Positions 26,497 to 35,647 of a stretch of 64,000 bases of DNA are shown piece by piece; the first letter of the stretch is position 1, and each line of letters begins with the position of its first letter. The notes under the pieces are model-generated. The model saw only the letters and a list, made by a program, of their open reading frames with translations. It searched no databases and was not told the origin of the DNA. The position numbers and the translations under genes were made by a program. The DNA comes from Caccoplasma intestinavium (lineage in GTDB: Bacteria; Bacteroidota; Bacteroidia; Bacteroidales; UBA11471). The stretch lies in the NCBI GenBank assembly GCA_018715885.1, contig DVKT01000069.1:1-64000 (forward strand). Direction: 5' to 3'.

Positions 26497-27729
26497 ATGA
26501 AAAAATTGCATCATACCTTTTTCCTCCTTTGCGGAATAGTAGTCGCATTTTCGACGACAAGTTGCATCAAAGACGAAAAAGCCAACGTAGAATGCGACAT
26601 CGAAAACATTGTCGTCGCACAAGAAGACCTCATCACATATACCAAGATAGACCGAGACCGGGCCATTGTCTCGCTGAAACGGAAATCGGTAAATTTCGAA
26701 AGTGAAATAAATCCTACATACATCGTATCTGATGGGGCTACGTACACCATAGAAAACGAAACCGATAAAGATGCCGTACATATCGAGTACGTGAAAGTAA
26801 CTTCGGAAGACAAACAATACAGCAAGACTTATACGGTATTATTCACCCCGACCGAAATACCGGCTCACTTCGGATTTGAATATTGGGCTGTCGACGGTAA
26901 ATACGAAAAGTCTTACGAACACGGCATGACCATAACCAACGACGACGGGACATCGGAACATTATCCCGAGATCGACCTCTATCTTTGGGATAGCGGCAAC
27001 CTCGGCTTTTCGGCCGTCGCCAGCGGAAAAGGGCCGAAAGAGTACCCGACATTTTCGACCGACGATGCTTACAGCGGCAGCAAAGCCGCCAAACTCGTTA
27101 CCCGTAAGACCGGTACGTTAGGTGCAACTCTCAACAAACCTATCGCCGCAGGGAATATTTTTCTCGGAGAATTTTCGGGCAAAGGTATTAACTTGATGGC
27201 AGAACCTTTGAAAGCGACCCGCTTCGGCTATCCTTACGACAAGATACCGACTTCGTTCGATGTCTATTTCAAATACAAACGAGGCACTTACGCCCATACC
27301 GGCGAAGTATTCACGACTCGCGAAGGAACTCCCGACTTCTGCGCCATCTATGCCGTTTTCTTCGACAATGTAATAGCCAAAGAAGAAAATCCGCTCAACA
27401 TACCCACTCTCGACGGCTCTAACGTATTCACCAGTTCATCGATTATCGCCATTGCCAATCTGCACACATGCGATAATGAAGAATACCGGAAGTGGGAAGG
27501 CGGAACCAACGGAGAATGGAAATTCATCAATATACCTTTCAAAGGCCAAAAAGAAGGTGTTGATTACCGTACTCTTATCGATCCCGAACGACTGAAAAAA
27601 CAAGAATACAGTTTAGCGATCGTATGCTGTTCGAGCTATTACGGCGACTTTTTCGAAGGTGCCATCGACAGTGAGTTAACAATCGACGACTTCACGATTC
27701 ATTACGAAGACGTCCCTGTACAGCCATAA
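26497..27729 (+). CDS. PCMD-domain outer-surface lipoprotein
   Basis: A 410-residue lipoprotein. The signal ends in the lipobox TTSC (Cys about 22). An N-terminal Ig-like part (about 25-120) is followed by the putative carbohydrate metabolism domain (PCMD, about 130-405), recognised by WDSGNLGFSAVASG, TDDAYSGSKAAKLVT, LFLGEFSG-type FLGEFSGKG and DSELTIDDF. The role of the domain is unproven; structures suggest sugar binding. The ATG at 26497 was chosen because it begins the lipoprotein signal; the frame is open further upstream into prs. It is followed after 11 bases by an outer-membrane barrel gene, and the pair likely forms one unit. Confidence 0.85.
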   Translation: MKKLHHTFFLLCGIVVAFSTTSCIKDEKANVECDIENIVVAQEDLITYTKIDRDRAIVSLKRKSVNFESEINPTYIVSDGATYTIENETDKDAVHIEYVKVTSEDKQYSKTYTVLFTPTEIPAHFGFEYWAVDGKYEKSYEHGMTITNDDGTSEHYPEIDLYLWDSGNLGFSAVASGKGPKEYPTFSTDDAYSGSKAAKLVTRKTGTLGATLNKPIAAGNIFLGEFSGKGINLMAEPLKATRFGYPYDKIPTSFDVYFKYKRGTYAHTGEVFTTREGTPDFCAIYAVFFDNVIAKEENPLNIPTLDGSNVFTSSSIIAIANLHTCDNEEYRKWEGGTNGEWKFINIPFKGQKEGVDYRTLIDPERLKKQEYSLAIVCCSSYYGDFFEGAIDSELTIDDFTIHYEDVPVQP

Positions 27730-27740
27730 TCAAAAGATCT

Positions 27741-28526
27741 ATGAAAAAACAATTTCTGTATATATTTCTCGCCGTATTCTCCATTGGGATTCCGGCACAA
27801 GCGATTACCAACCAAGACGTTGAAGAGGCTGCAACCTTAGCCGAAAAATACCAACAGCACAAGAAAGCCAAAGTATACGAATTCAGTGTAAAGGCAGGAT
27901 TCAATATCGGGGGTACATCACCTATGGGACTACCGGCCGAAATAAGGCAAATCAACTCTTTCAGTCCCACACTGTCCCTATCGATCGGAGGCGATGTCAT
28001 ACGCTGGTTCTCGCCCAAATGGGGTGTCAACTTGGGGCTACGCTTCGAGACAAAAGGTATGGAAACCGATGCTTCGGTAAAAAACTATGTCATCAAACTG
28101 CTGAATGACGGGAGCTATATCGAGGGTATCTATACCGGTGATGTCGTAACCAAAGTCAATAACCAATATCTGACGCTGCCCATACAAGCCGCATACAAGG
28201 CCGGGAGCAGATGGAATCTGAAAGCCGGTGTATATGTATCGTTCCTGCTCCGGGGAAATTTCGACGGAGAAGCCAAAAACGGATATATGCGCACACACCC
28301 GACCGAGCCGAAACTCGAAACAGATGCACCCTATGATTTTTCGGCCGATACGAAACAATTCGACTGGGGACTCGACTTGGGTGCAGAATTCGTCGCCTAC
28401 AAACATCTCTCCATTTATGCCGATCTGACATGGGGACTTACTCCAATTTTTCCGAACGACTTTACGGCCGTCGGGTTCAAAATGTATAACGTCTACCTCA
28501 ATATCGGTTTCGCCTACGTTTTTTAA
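27741..28526 (+). CDS. PorT-like outer-membrane beta-barrel protein
   Basis: A 261-residue protein with a signal peptide (cleavage near AQA, about residue 20). From about residue 50 it shows alternating beta-strand pattern (VKAGFNIGG, WGVNLGLRFETKGM, LTLPIQAAYKAGSRWNLKAGVYVSFLL, GLDLGAEFVAYKHLSIYADLTWGL), ending in an aromatic strand (YLNIGFAYVF). This is the eight- to ten-stranded barrel of the outer_membrane_protein_beta-barrel_2 group. A long strand-free start (IT to AKVYE) forms a helix. It probably anchors or cooperates with the preceding PCMD lipoprotein. The stop is 23 bases from the converging next gene. Confidence 0.84.
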   Translation: MKKQFLYIFLAVFSIGIPAQAITNQDVEEAATLAEKYQQHKKAKVYEFSVKAGFNIGGTSPMGLPAEIRQINSFSPTLSLSIGGDVIRWFSPKWGVNLGLRFETKGMETDASVKNYVIKLLNDGSYIEGIYTGDVVTKVNNQYLTLPIQAAYKAGSRWNLKAGVYVSFLLRGNFDGEAKNGYMRTHPTEPKLETDAPYDFSADTKQFDWGLDLGAEFVAYKHLSIYADLTWGLTPIFPNDFTAVGFKMYNVYLNIGFAYVF

Positions 28527-28549
28527 AAAATAAGAATCCCTCATTTCAC

Positions 28550-29719
28550 TTATCGGCGGTCATCGGGATAAAGCAAATATTTGTTTCGCAACTCCTTGTA
28601 GGCCGCCAAATCTTTTTGCCATGAGACGCGTATATCGGCTTCGCTTTTCCCGTCGATAATCTCGTGGCGTACCCGGCTGCTCCCCATTAATTTATCGAAA
28701 AACGAAGGGCTGGAAAAAAATTCGGCTCCCTTCCCCGACCGATGGAAAAATTGCAACAAATACTTCAAAGACAAACCCTCGGGCGGAACGGAATCGCGTA
28801 GGTCTATCCCATAACACAATTTACCGCATTGTAACGGATTCTTATCATATCCGGGTAAAGATACGGGCTTGAATAGAAAAGTCCCGTATGTCGAATCGGG
28901 ATAACCGACCACTTGAAAAGGCATATAAGTACCCCGACCTACACTCACCCGTGTAGCCTCGAAAAAGCACAATGAAGGATAGAATCGTATCGCCGTATCG
29001 TTCGGCAGATTGGGCGACGGTTTCACCGGCAATGAATACCGGTCGCCATGCCGCCACCCGAGAAGAGGAATAACTGTCAGATCGAGCCGGGCCGTGCTAC
29101 CCCAATCTTCCCCCTTTATCATACAGGCCAGCTCCCCCACCGTAAGACCATGCAAGACAGGTAGAGGTAAAATACCTACAAACGAACGTAACGAATCTTC
29201 AAGCACCGGACCATCGACATAATCGCAAGGATTCGGCCGGTCGAGGACCCACATGGATACACCCTGCTCGGCACATCCCTGCATGAGATAATACATGGTG
29301 GAAATATAGGTATAAAAACGAGCACCGACATCCTGAATGTCGAAAATCAAGACATCGATATCTTTCAGCTGTCGGTCCGAAGGTTTCTTATTCATACCAT
29401 ACAGCGAATAGATCGGCAATCCGGTACGCGCATCTCTACTATCCGACAATATTTCTCCGGCATCGGCCGTCCCCCTCAAACCATGTTCGGGAGCAAAAAG
29501 CGCAACAACATTTATCCCCCGGGCCAGAAGCGTATCGACAAGATGCACCGAAGAAGCCGACAACAAAGATGTTTGATTTACCGCCAGCGCAACCCGACAC
29601 CCATCGAGATCGGCCAACCACTCTTCGAGACGATCGGCTCCTACTTGCACCTTACCGTTGGACATAACCGGCATGTAAACGATCCAACACAAAATCACAG
29701 ACAAAACAAAAGCTTTCAT
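28550..29719 (-). CDS. namZ: NamZ-type exo-beta-N-acetylmuramidase (DUF1343, GH171)
   Basis: A 389-residue exported protein with a short signal (about 1-20). DUF1343 signatures are all visible: VALAVNQTSLL, ALFAPEHGLRG, LPIYSLYG, DVLIFDIQDVGARFYTYISTM, VLDRPNP and PSPNLPN. NamZ releases MurNAc from the non-reducing end of peptidoglycan fragments, so the protein likely recycles cell-wall sugars in the periplasm. The gene is alone, between two convergent or divergent neighbours. The assignment follows the family; the substrate was not tested. Confidence 0.9.
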   Translation of the reverse strand: MKAFVLSVILCWIVYMPVMSNGKVQVGADRLEEWLADLDGCRVALAVNQTSLLSASSVHLVDTLLARGINVVALFAPEHGLRGTADAGEILSDSRDARTGLPIYSLYGMNKKPSDRQLKDIDVLIFDIQDVGARFYTYISTMYYLMQGCAEQGVSMWVLDRPNPCDYVDGPVLEDSLRSFVGILPLPVLHGLTVGELACMIKGEDWGSTARLDLTVIPLLGWRHGDRYSLPVKPSPNLPNDTAIRFYPSLCFFEATRVSVGRGTYMPFQVVGYPDSTYGTFLFKPVSLPGYDKNPLQCGKLCYGIDLRDSVPPEGLSLKYLLQFFHRSGKGAEFFSSPSFFDKLMGSSRVRHEIIDGKSEADIRVSWQKDLAAYKELRNKYLLYPDDRR

Positions 29720-29841
29720 CGTACAGAATTTATATCGCCATAAAGGTAAAAAGAAAACAAGATTTCGTCCTCATCTTATCGAACAAATAGATAAAACCAA
29801 AAGTAAAACATATAAAAGGATTACGATTCCGATAAATTTAT

Positions 29842-29849
29842 TATCTTTG
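29842..29849 (+). promoter_or_regulatory. Likely -7 box of the gene at 29912
   Basis: TATCTTTG matches TAnnTTTG and lies 62 bases before the ATG. No clear -33 box. Confidence 0.45.
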
Positions 29850-29911
29850 GCAATAAGCCACAACCGATACGCGGCATGTGATTTTATATCGTTTTGCCGA
29901 TTACCGATAAT

Positions 29912-30400
29912 ATGGATATTATGAAACTCACGCTTGCCTTTTCCATCATATTTTTCTACGGGACGACGATATGCGCCCTGAGTCAGGAACAATCGCCATC
30001 GATTCCCGCAAATCAGGAAACAATACCTAACGGACGGAAATATGTCCCCAAACAAGAAATCCCCTTCGAGCAAGCCATTATGGTATTGGGCTTTGAAAAA
30101 ACCTTATCATCAAAAAAAGAATCGCTTCTCATACAAAACCGCACGCAAGAAACAGTTACCCGCATAAAACTGCGTATCGTGTATAAAACGCCTCAAAACG
30201 AAATGCTCGACTACCGCGAAATCTTTCTGGACAAAGAAATTTTACCCGGCATGACTAAAAAATTCTCAATCGACAGTTTCGACGAAAATCGCCAATATTA
30301 CTATTATATGACCCCGCCGACCGGAAAAAGTATAGAATCGAGTTATCCATTTAAAATCACATTTACACTACTGCGATACGATATAGCCATAACCCGATAA
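29912..30400 (+). CDS. Unknown exported protein with one Ig-like domain
   Basis: A 162-residue protein of unknown function. It has a signal peptide (cleavage near ALSQ, about residue 22) and a proline-rich spacer. A beta-rich domain follows (ESLLIQNRTQETVTRIKLRIVYK and REIFLDKEILPGMTKKFSIDSF), which looks like a small Ig or FxLYD-type fold. It ends with two or three further strands. The ATG at 29912 or the one nine bases later are both possible starts. The gene is flanked by promoters on both sides and appears monocistronic. Confidence 0.65.
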   Translation: MDIMKLTLAFSIIFFYGTTICALSQEQSPSIPANQETIPNGRKYVPKQEIPFEQAIMVLGFEKTLSSKKESLLIQNRTQETVTRIKLRIVYKTPQNEMLDYREIFLDKEILPGMTKKFSIDSFDENRQYYYYMTPPTGKSIESSYPFKITFTLLRYDIAITR

Positions 30401-30550
30401 GTGCCTGGTATGTCAATAAGAGGTTAGACTATTTTAACAAGGTTTACCGCACATGCGACAAACATTCCTCCCACTACATTGTTCTTATAAATAGCGAGAC
30501 AGAGAAACTCCGTATCGTTAATAATCAATCAATTGTTTCACCAATTTTTC

Positions 30551-30556
30551 AGGAGG
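30551..30556 (+). promoter_or_regulatory. Strong Shine-Dalgarno site of hsp20
   Basis: AGGAGG lies eight bases before the ATG. Full Shine-Dalgarno sites are rare in this phylum and I saw no other as strong before a gene start in this window. Confidence 0.8.
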
Positions 30557-30564
30557 AAAATAAC

Positions 30565-30993
30565 ATGACACCTACCAAACAGCAAACACAAAGTTGGTTG
30601 CCGTCGATCTTCAATGACTTCTTCGGCAACGAGTGGATAACCAAAAACCGTTCGACCGTACCCGCCGTCAACATCATGGAAGACGAAAAGCGTTACACCG
30701 TAGAAGTAGCCGTTCCGGGATTAAAAAAGGAAGATATAAACATACGCATCGACGATAATAGCCATCTGATTATTACGGTCGACACAAAAAAAGAGAAAGA
30801 AGAAGAGACTCAAAAAGGGAAATATATCCGTCGTGAATTTTCCTGCTCCCAATTCCGTCAAACTCTTTTACTGCCCGAAAATATCGATGAAGAAGAAATC
30901 GAGGCCAAACAAGAAAACGGACTGCTTACCATACACATTCCCAAAAAGAAAACGGTAGAGAACACGGAACCTAAAAAAATACAAATCAAATAA
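30565..30993 (+). CDS. Hsp20/alpha-crystallin small heat-shock protein
   Basis: A 142-residue small chaperone that holds unfolded proteins. The alpha-crystallin domain (about residues 35-130) shows the usual AVPGLKKEDINIRID stretch and the signature ENGLLTIHIPKK near the C-terminus. The end, TEPKKIQIK, contains the I-x-I motif used for oligomerisation. The N-terminus contains WLPSIFNDFFG, typical of the group. It is a single gene with an unusual Shine-Dalgarno site and a terminator downstream. Confidence 0.94.
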   Translation: MTPTKQQTQSWLPSIFNDFFGNEWITKNRSTVPAVNIMEDEKRYTVEVAVPGLKKEDINIRIDDNSHLIITVDTKKEKEEETQKGKYIRREFSCSQFRQTLLLPENIDEEEIEAKQENGLLTIHIPKKKTVENTEPKKIQIK

Positions 30994-31011
30994 TGTTCGA
31001 GGTTATCAAGG

Positions 31012-31044
31012 GAAAGGGTGCTTTCAAAATGAAAGTACCCTTTT
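31012..31044 (+). terminator. Intrinsic terminator of hsp20
   Basis: A 14-base stem (31012-31025 with 31031-31044, one G-T wobble) has a five-base loop. The second arm touches the end of the converging GT2 gene. Confidence 0.8.
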
Positions 31045-32245
31045 ATATTTTCATACGACACCATGTATAATTTTCTTCCTTGCGTCGGCGGGCCGAAAAG
31101 TAATAGTACAAATCCACCCACGGACGCGACCACTCATATAGCAAGACCTTCATGCCGAGAAGTGGCATATCCATCGTCCGTGCAAGGCGTTTATAAACCC
31201 ATGTCTGCATGATTCCCCGCCACAACAACAGCAAAAGTACCGCCCCCCATACCGCAGGATACGACGGTTGTATCACCGACATGGCAACCAATGCTGCATA
31301 AAAAAGATATACCGACAGTTGTTCGAATGCAAACAAATATCGACGACTATGGCGAAGATATGGTGCCGTAAAACAATAACGCAATTTCGACATACGCCAC
31401 AATGAAATAAAATCATCGGTACATACATCGACCCGGCTCTCGGGAGAAATTTCCACCCGGGTATTTTGGGGCGTAGCCACTTCATTGATAAATAAATCGT
31501 CATCGCCATAACGGAGATTCAAAGTACGGGAAAAACCTTTATGTCCGAAAAAAAGCGATTTTCGATACACGACATTCGTTCCCTCTCCCATATACGGATT
31601 GCCGCACAATGCACAAGACAAATAACGCAATGAAAAAAGCATGCGGTCATAAGCGGCATAACAAGCACCACGGGAAGAAGACATATCAAATCGCGTGTAA
31701 CCCAAAACAATATCGACCCCATCGGAGAAGTGGCACATCATATTTCTCAACCAATATCGAGATGACGGGAGACATGTCGCATCGAGAACAACGACATAAT
31801 CGTTTCTGACAGCTTTGAATCCCAATGTTATAGCCAATTTCCTACGACTCAATGCACAAGCATCGGAAGGGACATAGGTGGAATAAAGACGGGGATACCG
31901 CTCTGCATACAGATTCAAAATATCCCGAGTTTCATCGGTAGAAGCATCATCGACCACCACGACCTCGAAATCGGGATAATCCTGTTTGAAAAGTTCGGGC
32001 AAATTACGACGTAACGATACCGCATTCTCACAAGCATATACAATAAGAGAAACAGGCGGTAAAAATTCCTTTTTCCGAGTTTCGCTTTTCTCTGCATTTT
32101 TGCGACAGAACCGATACACCCTAAGGTAATACTTTACATCGATATAAGCGAGAAAAAGCAGCAAAGCGACGGCAACAGCGCCACAAACAATCACAGATAC
32201 GGCAAGAGGTTGAGACAATAAACGTATAAAAGATTCAGAACTCAT
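31043..32245 (-). CDS. Membrane glycosyltransferase, family 2
   Basis: A 400-residue enzyme. An N-terminal helix (about 15-36) precedes a GT2 domain (about 62-270) with FEVVVVDDASTDETRDIL, the sugar-nucleotide metal motif in VVLDATC and the acidic end in RYGDDDLFINE. Three helices follow at the C-terminus. This layout fits transferases that add sugars to lipid-linked or envelope glycans. The Q/RxxRW motif of processive synthases is absent; the usual place reads LWRMSKLRY. The ATG at 32245 fits a matching promoter; an upstream in-frame extension passes through that promoter. It is divergent from the exopolysaccharide operon. Confidence 0.85.
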   Translation of the reverse strand: MSSESFIRLLSQPLAVSVIVCGAVAVALLLFLAYIDVKYYLRVYRFCRKNAEKSETRKKEFLPPVSLIVYACENAVSLRRNLPELFKQDYPDFEVVVVDDASTDETRDILNLYAERYPRLYSTYVPSDACALSRRKLAITLGFKAVRNDYVVVLDATCLPSSRYWLRNMMCHFSDGVDIVLGYTRFDMSSSRGACYAAYDRMLFSLRYLSCALCGNPYMGEGTNVVYRKSLFFGHKGFSRTLNLRYGDDDLFINEVATPQNTRVEISPESRVDVCTDDFISLWRMSKLRYCFTAPYLRHSRRYLFAFEQLSVYLFYAALVAMSVIQPSYPAVWGAVLLLLLWRGIMQTWVYKRLARTMDMPLLGMKVLLYEWSRPWVDLYYYFSARRRKEENYTWCRMKI

Positions 32246-32267
32246 ATCAATCGCATTTAACGCGACA

Positions 32268-32299
32268 CAAAAATAGGCAATCTCCGTGAAGCGCCCAAA
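32268..32299 (-). promoter_or_regulatory. Promoter of the GT2 gene
   Basis: On the minus strand TTTG (32296-32299) and TATTTTTG (32268-32275) are 20 bases apart, a full consensus match. The -7 box lies 23 bases before the ATG. Confidence 0.7.
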
Positions 32300-32433
32300 T
32301 GGAACAGCCGTTTTAAATCCCCTCCCCCAAAAGATCAATAAACAAAAAAAACGAGACACCCATACGAGAACAACATAGGTTTACTGCCACAACAAAAACA
32401 GATAAAAGCCGTTATCAAATATAAGAGTTATAT

Positions 32434-32465
32434 TTTGCAGATAATGCACAAAGAGGTTATATTTG
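32434..32465 (+). promoter_or_regulatory. Promoter of the exopolysaccharide operon
   Basis: TTTG (32434-32437) and TATATTTG (32458-32465) are 20 bases apart, a full consensus match. The -7 box ends 31 bases before the ATG at 32497. Confidence 0.75.
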
Positions 32466-32496
32466 CAGCTTGAATATAGAAAAACACTACCGCTTC

Positions 32497-33300
32497 ATGA
32501 AGAAAAAAGCCACATTTGCACTGCTGATACTTTCGGCTATTATTTTTCACTCGTGTAAATCATATAAGGACATCGCCTATGTACAAGGCTTGGAGTCGGG
32601 CGACATCGTCCCCTTGACCGAAAAAATCGCCACAACCATCAATACCAACGATGCATTGCTCATCACCGTATCGGCAGCCAATCCCGAAGCCGTCGCCGCC
32701 TACAATCCTCCTGTAACAAATTCCCTGAAACCGGGAGAAACCATGTTGTCGTCAAACCCATCGTTACAAAATTATCTTGTCGACCCCGATGGATATATCG
32801 ACTTCCCTTCTTTGGGTCGTATCAAAGCTGCGGGACTTACTCGTTCCCAACTCGAACAATACATAAAAAAAGAATTGGAACCAATGGTAACCGACCCTAT
32901 CGTGAAAGTCCAAATATTGACCAATAATATCACCGTACTGGGGGAAGTAACCGCTCCGGGAACATTCGAGATACCCAACGAACGACTCTCTTTGTTCGAA
33001 GCCTTAGGGCTGGCCAAAGACCTCACCATCTATGCCCGCCGCGATAATATTCTCATCACCCGGGAAACCGAAGACGGGAAACTGATGAGTATGCGGGTAG
33101 ACCTTACAAAACCCGATGTATTTTCATCGCCGGGATTTTACCTCCAAAAAGGCGATGTCGTGTATGTGGAACCCAATGACTATCGTAAGTCCAACTCAAG
33201 CTACAATAGTAACAAACAGTTCAACGTCTCTATGATATCGACTATCATCAGCGGTGTCTCTGTTATCGCATCTCTTATCATTGCATTATTCGTTAAGTAA
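32497..33300 (+). CDS. Polysaccharide export lipoprotein, Wza-like
   Basis: A 267-residue outer-membrane polysaccharide export protein. A lipobox (IIFHSC, about residue 20) is followed by a Poly_export domain (about 45-130: TNDALLITVSAANPEA, DPDGYIDFPSLGRIKAAGLT) and a SLBB domain (about 140-215: ITVLGEVTAPGTFEIPNERLSLFEALG). A membrane helix at the end (about 245-265) may span the outer membrane. The ATG at 32497 starts the signal; an in-frame start nine codons upstream would coincide with the transcription start. It begins the operon and precedes the Wzc-like kinase by 28 bases. Confidence 0.93.
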   Translation: MKKKATFALLILSAIIFHSCKSYKDIAYVQGLESGDIVPLTEKIATTINTNDALLITVSAANPEAVAAYNPPVTNSLKPGETMLSSNPSLQNYLVDPDGYIDFPSLGRIKAAGLTRSQLEQYIKKELEPMVTDPIVKVQILTNNITVLGEVTAPGTFEIPNERLSLFEALGLAKDLTIYARRDNILITRETEDGKLMSMRVDLTKPDVFSSPGFYLQKGDVVYVEPNDYRKSNSSYNSNKQFNVSMISTIISGVSVIASLIIALFVK

Positions 33301-33328
33301 TTACAGCACAATAGTCCAAGATATACGC

Positions 33329-35647
33329 ATGGAAAATTTCAATAAAAACAGCGCACTGATAGACATCGACCTTTCGGGTCTGATCAAAAAATATCTCAAA
33401 AACTGGTACTTGTTTGCCATTTCCATTATTGCATGCGGGGTCATAACTTTCGCTTACGTCAAAATAAAGAAAGATATCTATCTAATAAAAGCCGACATAC
33501 TCATCAGCGATGAAAACAGCGGGGGAGGAAGTATGCAATCGGCCATGCTCAAAAGCTTTTCATTCGGTAATCTCGTAGGGGGCGGAGGCAAAGTCGATGA
33601 CGAAATCAACATGGTTTCGGCACATTCCACCTTGCGAGAAGTGGTAAAAGATTTGGGCCTGAATAAAAAATATATACTTCGACACAGCTTTTTTGACAAA
33701 GAAGACCTTTATAAAAACTATCCCATCGAGATATACGCCTCTCCTACGGTAGAAGATACTCTCAGCACAACCCTCAATTTTAAAGTCCGTATCGACGAAG
33801 CCGGCCACATTGTCGTAAAAGTCAATAAAGCACTCGAAGGCCACGAAAAAGTAGAAGGAAGTCGTTTTCCTCTTGTGGTACCGACCCAATATGGAGATTT
33901 CATTCTCAACTCCACACCACATTATGTGGCCGGAGAAAAGTTGGCAACCAATATCTCTATCTGCGGATATGACAAAGCTGCGGAAGACGTGAACACGCAC
34001 ACATTCATTTCGATTCCGGATAAAAAATCCAATCTTATCCATCTCGAAATCGAAGAAAGCGACATCGACCGGGGTAAAGACCTGCTCAACACCATCATAC
34101 AAGTATACAACCAACGAGGTATTGACGAAAAAAACAAAGAGGCTGAAATTAAAGCCGGATTTATCGACGAACGTATTGACCTCGTCATGCGAGACCTCGC
34201 TCAAACCGAAAAACAAATCGAAGAATACAAAAAGAAAAACAATCTCACCGATATAGAGACCGAGGCTAAAATCATACTCGAACAAAATACGGTTTTGAAA
34301 GAAAAACAGATCGAGATCGAAGCCCAAAACCAAATGGTCGAAATCATCGAGAACTTTCTCCGACAAGAAAAAAATCGCTACTCCCTGATTCCGTTCAATC
34401 CCAGTCTATCGGACGAGGCGTCGGCAACAGCTATCCAGCAATACAATACCCTGGTATTGAAACGTATGGAAATCGCATTCTCGGCAAAAGGCGATAACAA
34501 ATCACTGGCTATCCTCGATGAGCAAATCGACGCTACTCGCAACAATGTATTGAGTACGCTCAAGAGCATACGAGAAAGTTTGACGATTTCCCAAAAAACG
34601 CTTCTCGACCAAGAAGACAAGTTCGGCGAACGCATCAAAAACATGCCTACGCAAGAGAGAGAATTTATCGACATGCAACGACAACAGCTCATCAAACAGG
34701 AATTGTTTCTCTTCTTATTACAAAAACGAGAAGAAAATGCCCTGAATCAGTCGATGGCAACTCCCAAAAGTACAATCGTAAATGCAGCTTATAATCTGAG
34801 CGAACCTATCAGTACGCCCAAAATCATCACTTTATTCGTCGGTCTTCTTATAGGAGCGATATTGCCCATTATATATCTGTACCTCAAAGATTTATTGCGC
34901 ACAAAATTCTCCAATCGAAACGAGCTCGAAGCCCTTACCTCACTTCCCGTCCTCGGAGAAATTTGTACGCATAAAAATAAAGACCATATCGTCATACGTG
35001 AAGGCGAAAACAGTTCTATCGCCGAGCTTTTCCGTCTGATTCGCAACAACATACAATTCGTCCTCAATAATAAAGACGAAAAAGTCATACTTGTTACATC
35101 GAGTATCAGCGGCGAAGGTAAATCCTTTATCAGCAGCAACCTCGCCATCTCCATGGCATTGCTCGGCAAACGGGTACTGCTCATCGGTATGGACATACGT
35201 AACCCGCAACTCGGAAGCTACCTGAACATACGCAGCCCGAAAGGATTGACCAATTATTTGGCAGATACGAGTGTGTCTATCTCAGACATTACGCTTTCCA
35301 GTGCTATACAGAAAGGCATGGATATTATTTTGGCCGGTCCCGTACCGCCTAACCCCTCGGAATTGCTATTAAGCAACCGTGTAGACGAACTGTTCGGTCA
35401 ACTGAGAGAAATCTATGATTACATCATCATAGACTCGGCACCGGTAAGCATGGTTGCCGATACATTCAGCCTTACCCGTATCGCCGATACCACCGTGTAT
35501 GTATGTCGTGCCAACTACACCAAGAAAGAATACATACGCTATGTCAACCGTATTGCAGCTGAAAAACGCTTGGGCAAAGTCTCCATCATACTCAATGGTA
35601 CCGAAGCGCAACAGGGCTACGGCTACGGTAAGAATGCAAAAAAGTAA
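33329..35647 (+). CDS. Wzc-like chain-length regulator with BY-kinase domain
   Basis: A 772-residue inner-membrane co-polymerase and tyrosine autokinase. Two membrane helices flank (about 30-50 and 500-520) a periplasmic region with long coiled coil (about 270-370). The kinase domain has Walker A SSISGEGKSFISS, Walker A-prime LLIGMDIRNPQ and Walker B YIIIDSAPV. The expected tyrosine cluster at the C-terminus is short: only two tyrosines occur in the last 12 residues (GYGYGKNAKK). The ATG at 33329 begins the usual N-terminus; an upstream frame overlaps the export gene. A CpsB-type phosphatase at 43260 is a likely counterpart. Confidence 0.93.
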   Translation: MENFNKNSALIDIDLSGLIKKYLKNWYLFAISIIACGVITFAYVKIKKDIYLIKADILISDENSGGGSMQSAMLKSFSFGNLVGGGGKVDDEINMVSAHSTLREVVKDLGLNKKYILRHSFFDKEDLYKNYPIEIYASPTVEDTLSTTLNFKVRIDEAGHIVVKVNKALEGHEKVEGSRFPLVVPTQYGDFILNSTPHYVAGEKLATNISICGYDKAAEDVNTHTFISIPDKKSNLIHLEIEESDIDRGKDLLNTIIQVYNQRGIDEKNKEAEIKAGFIDERIDLVMRDLAQTEKQIEEYKKKNNLTDIETEAKIILEQNTVLKEKQIEIEAQNQMVEIIENFLRQEKNRYSLIPFNPSLSDEASATAIQQYNTLVLKRMEIAFSAKGDNKSLAILDEQIDATRNNVLSTLKSIRESLTISQKTLLDQEDKFGERIKNMPTQEREFIDMQRQQLIKQELFLFLLQKREENALNQSMATPKSTIVNAAYNLSEPISTPKIITLFVGLLIGAILPIIYLYLKDLLRTKFSNRNELEALTSLPVLGEICTHKNKDHIVIREGENSSIAELFRLIRNNIQFVLNNKDEKVILVTSSISGEGKSFISSNLAISMALLGKRVLLIGMDIRNPQLGSYLNIRSPKGLTNYLADTSVSISDITLSSAIQKGMDIILAGPVPPNPSELLLSNRVDELFGQLREIYDYIIIDSAPVSMVADTFSLTRIADTTVYVCRANYTKKEYIRYVNRIAAEKRLGKVSIILNGTEAQQGYGYGKNAKK

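Noticed and set aside
30401..30564. Possible riboswitch or RNA thermometer before hsp20
   Set aside because: I could not find a stable pairing that hides the AGGAGG site, so I report only the Shine-Dalgarno site itself.
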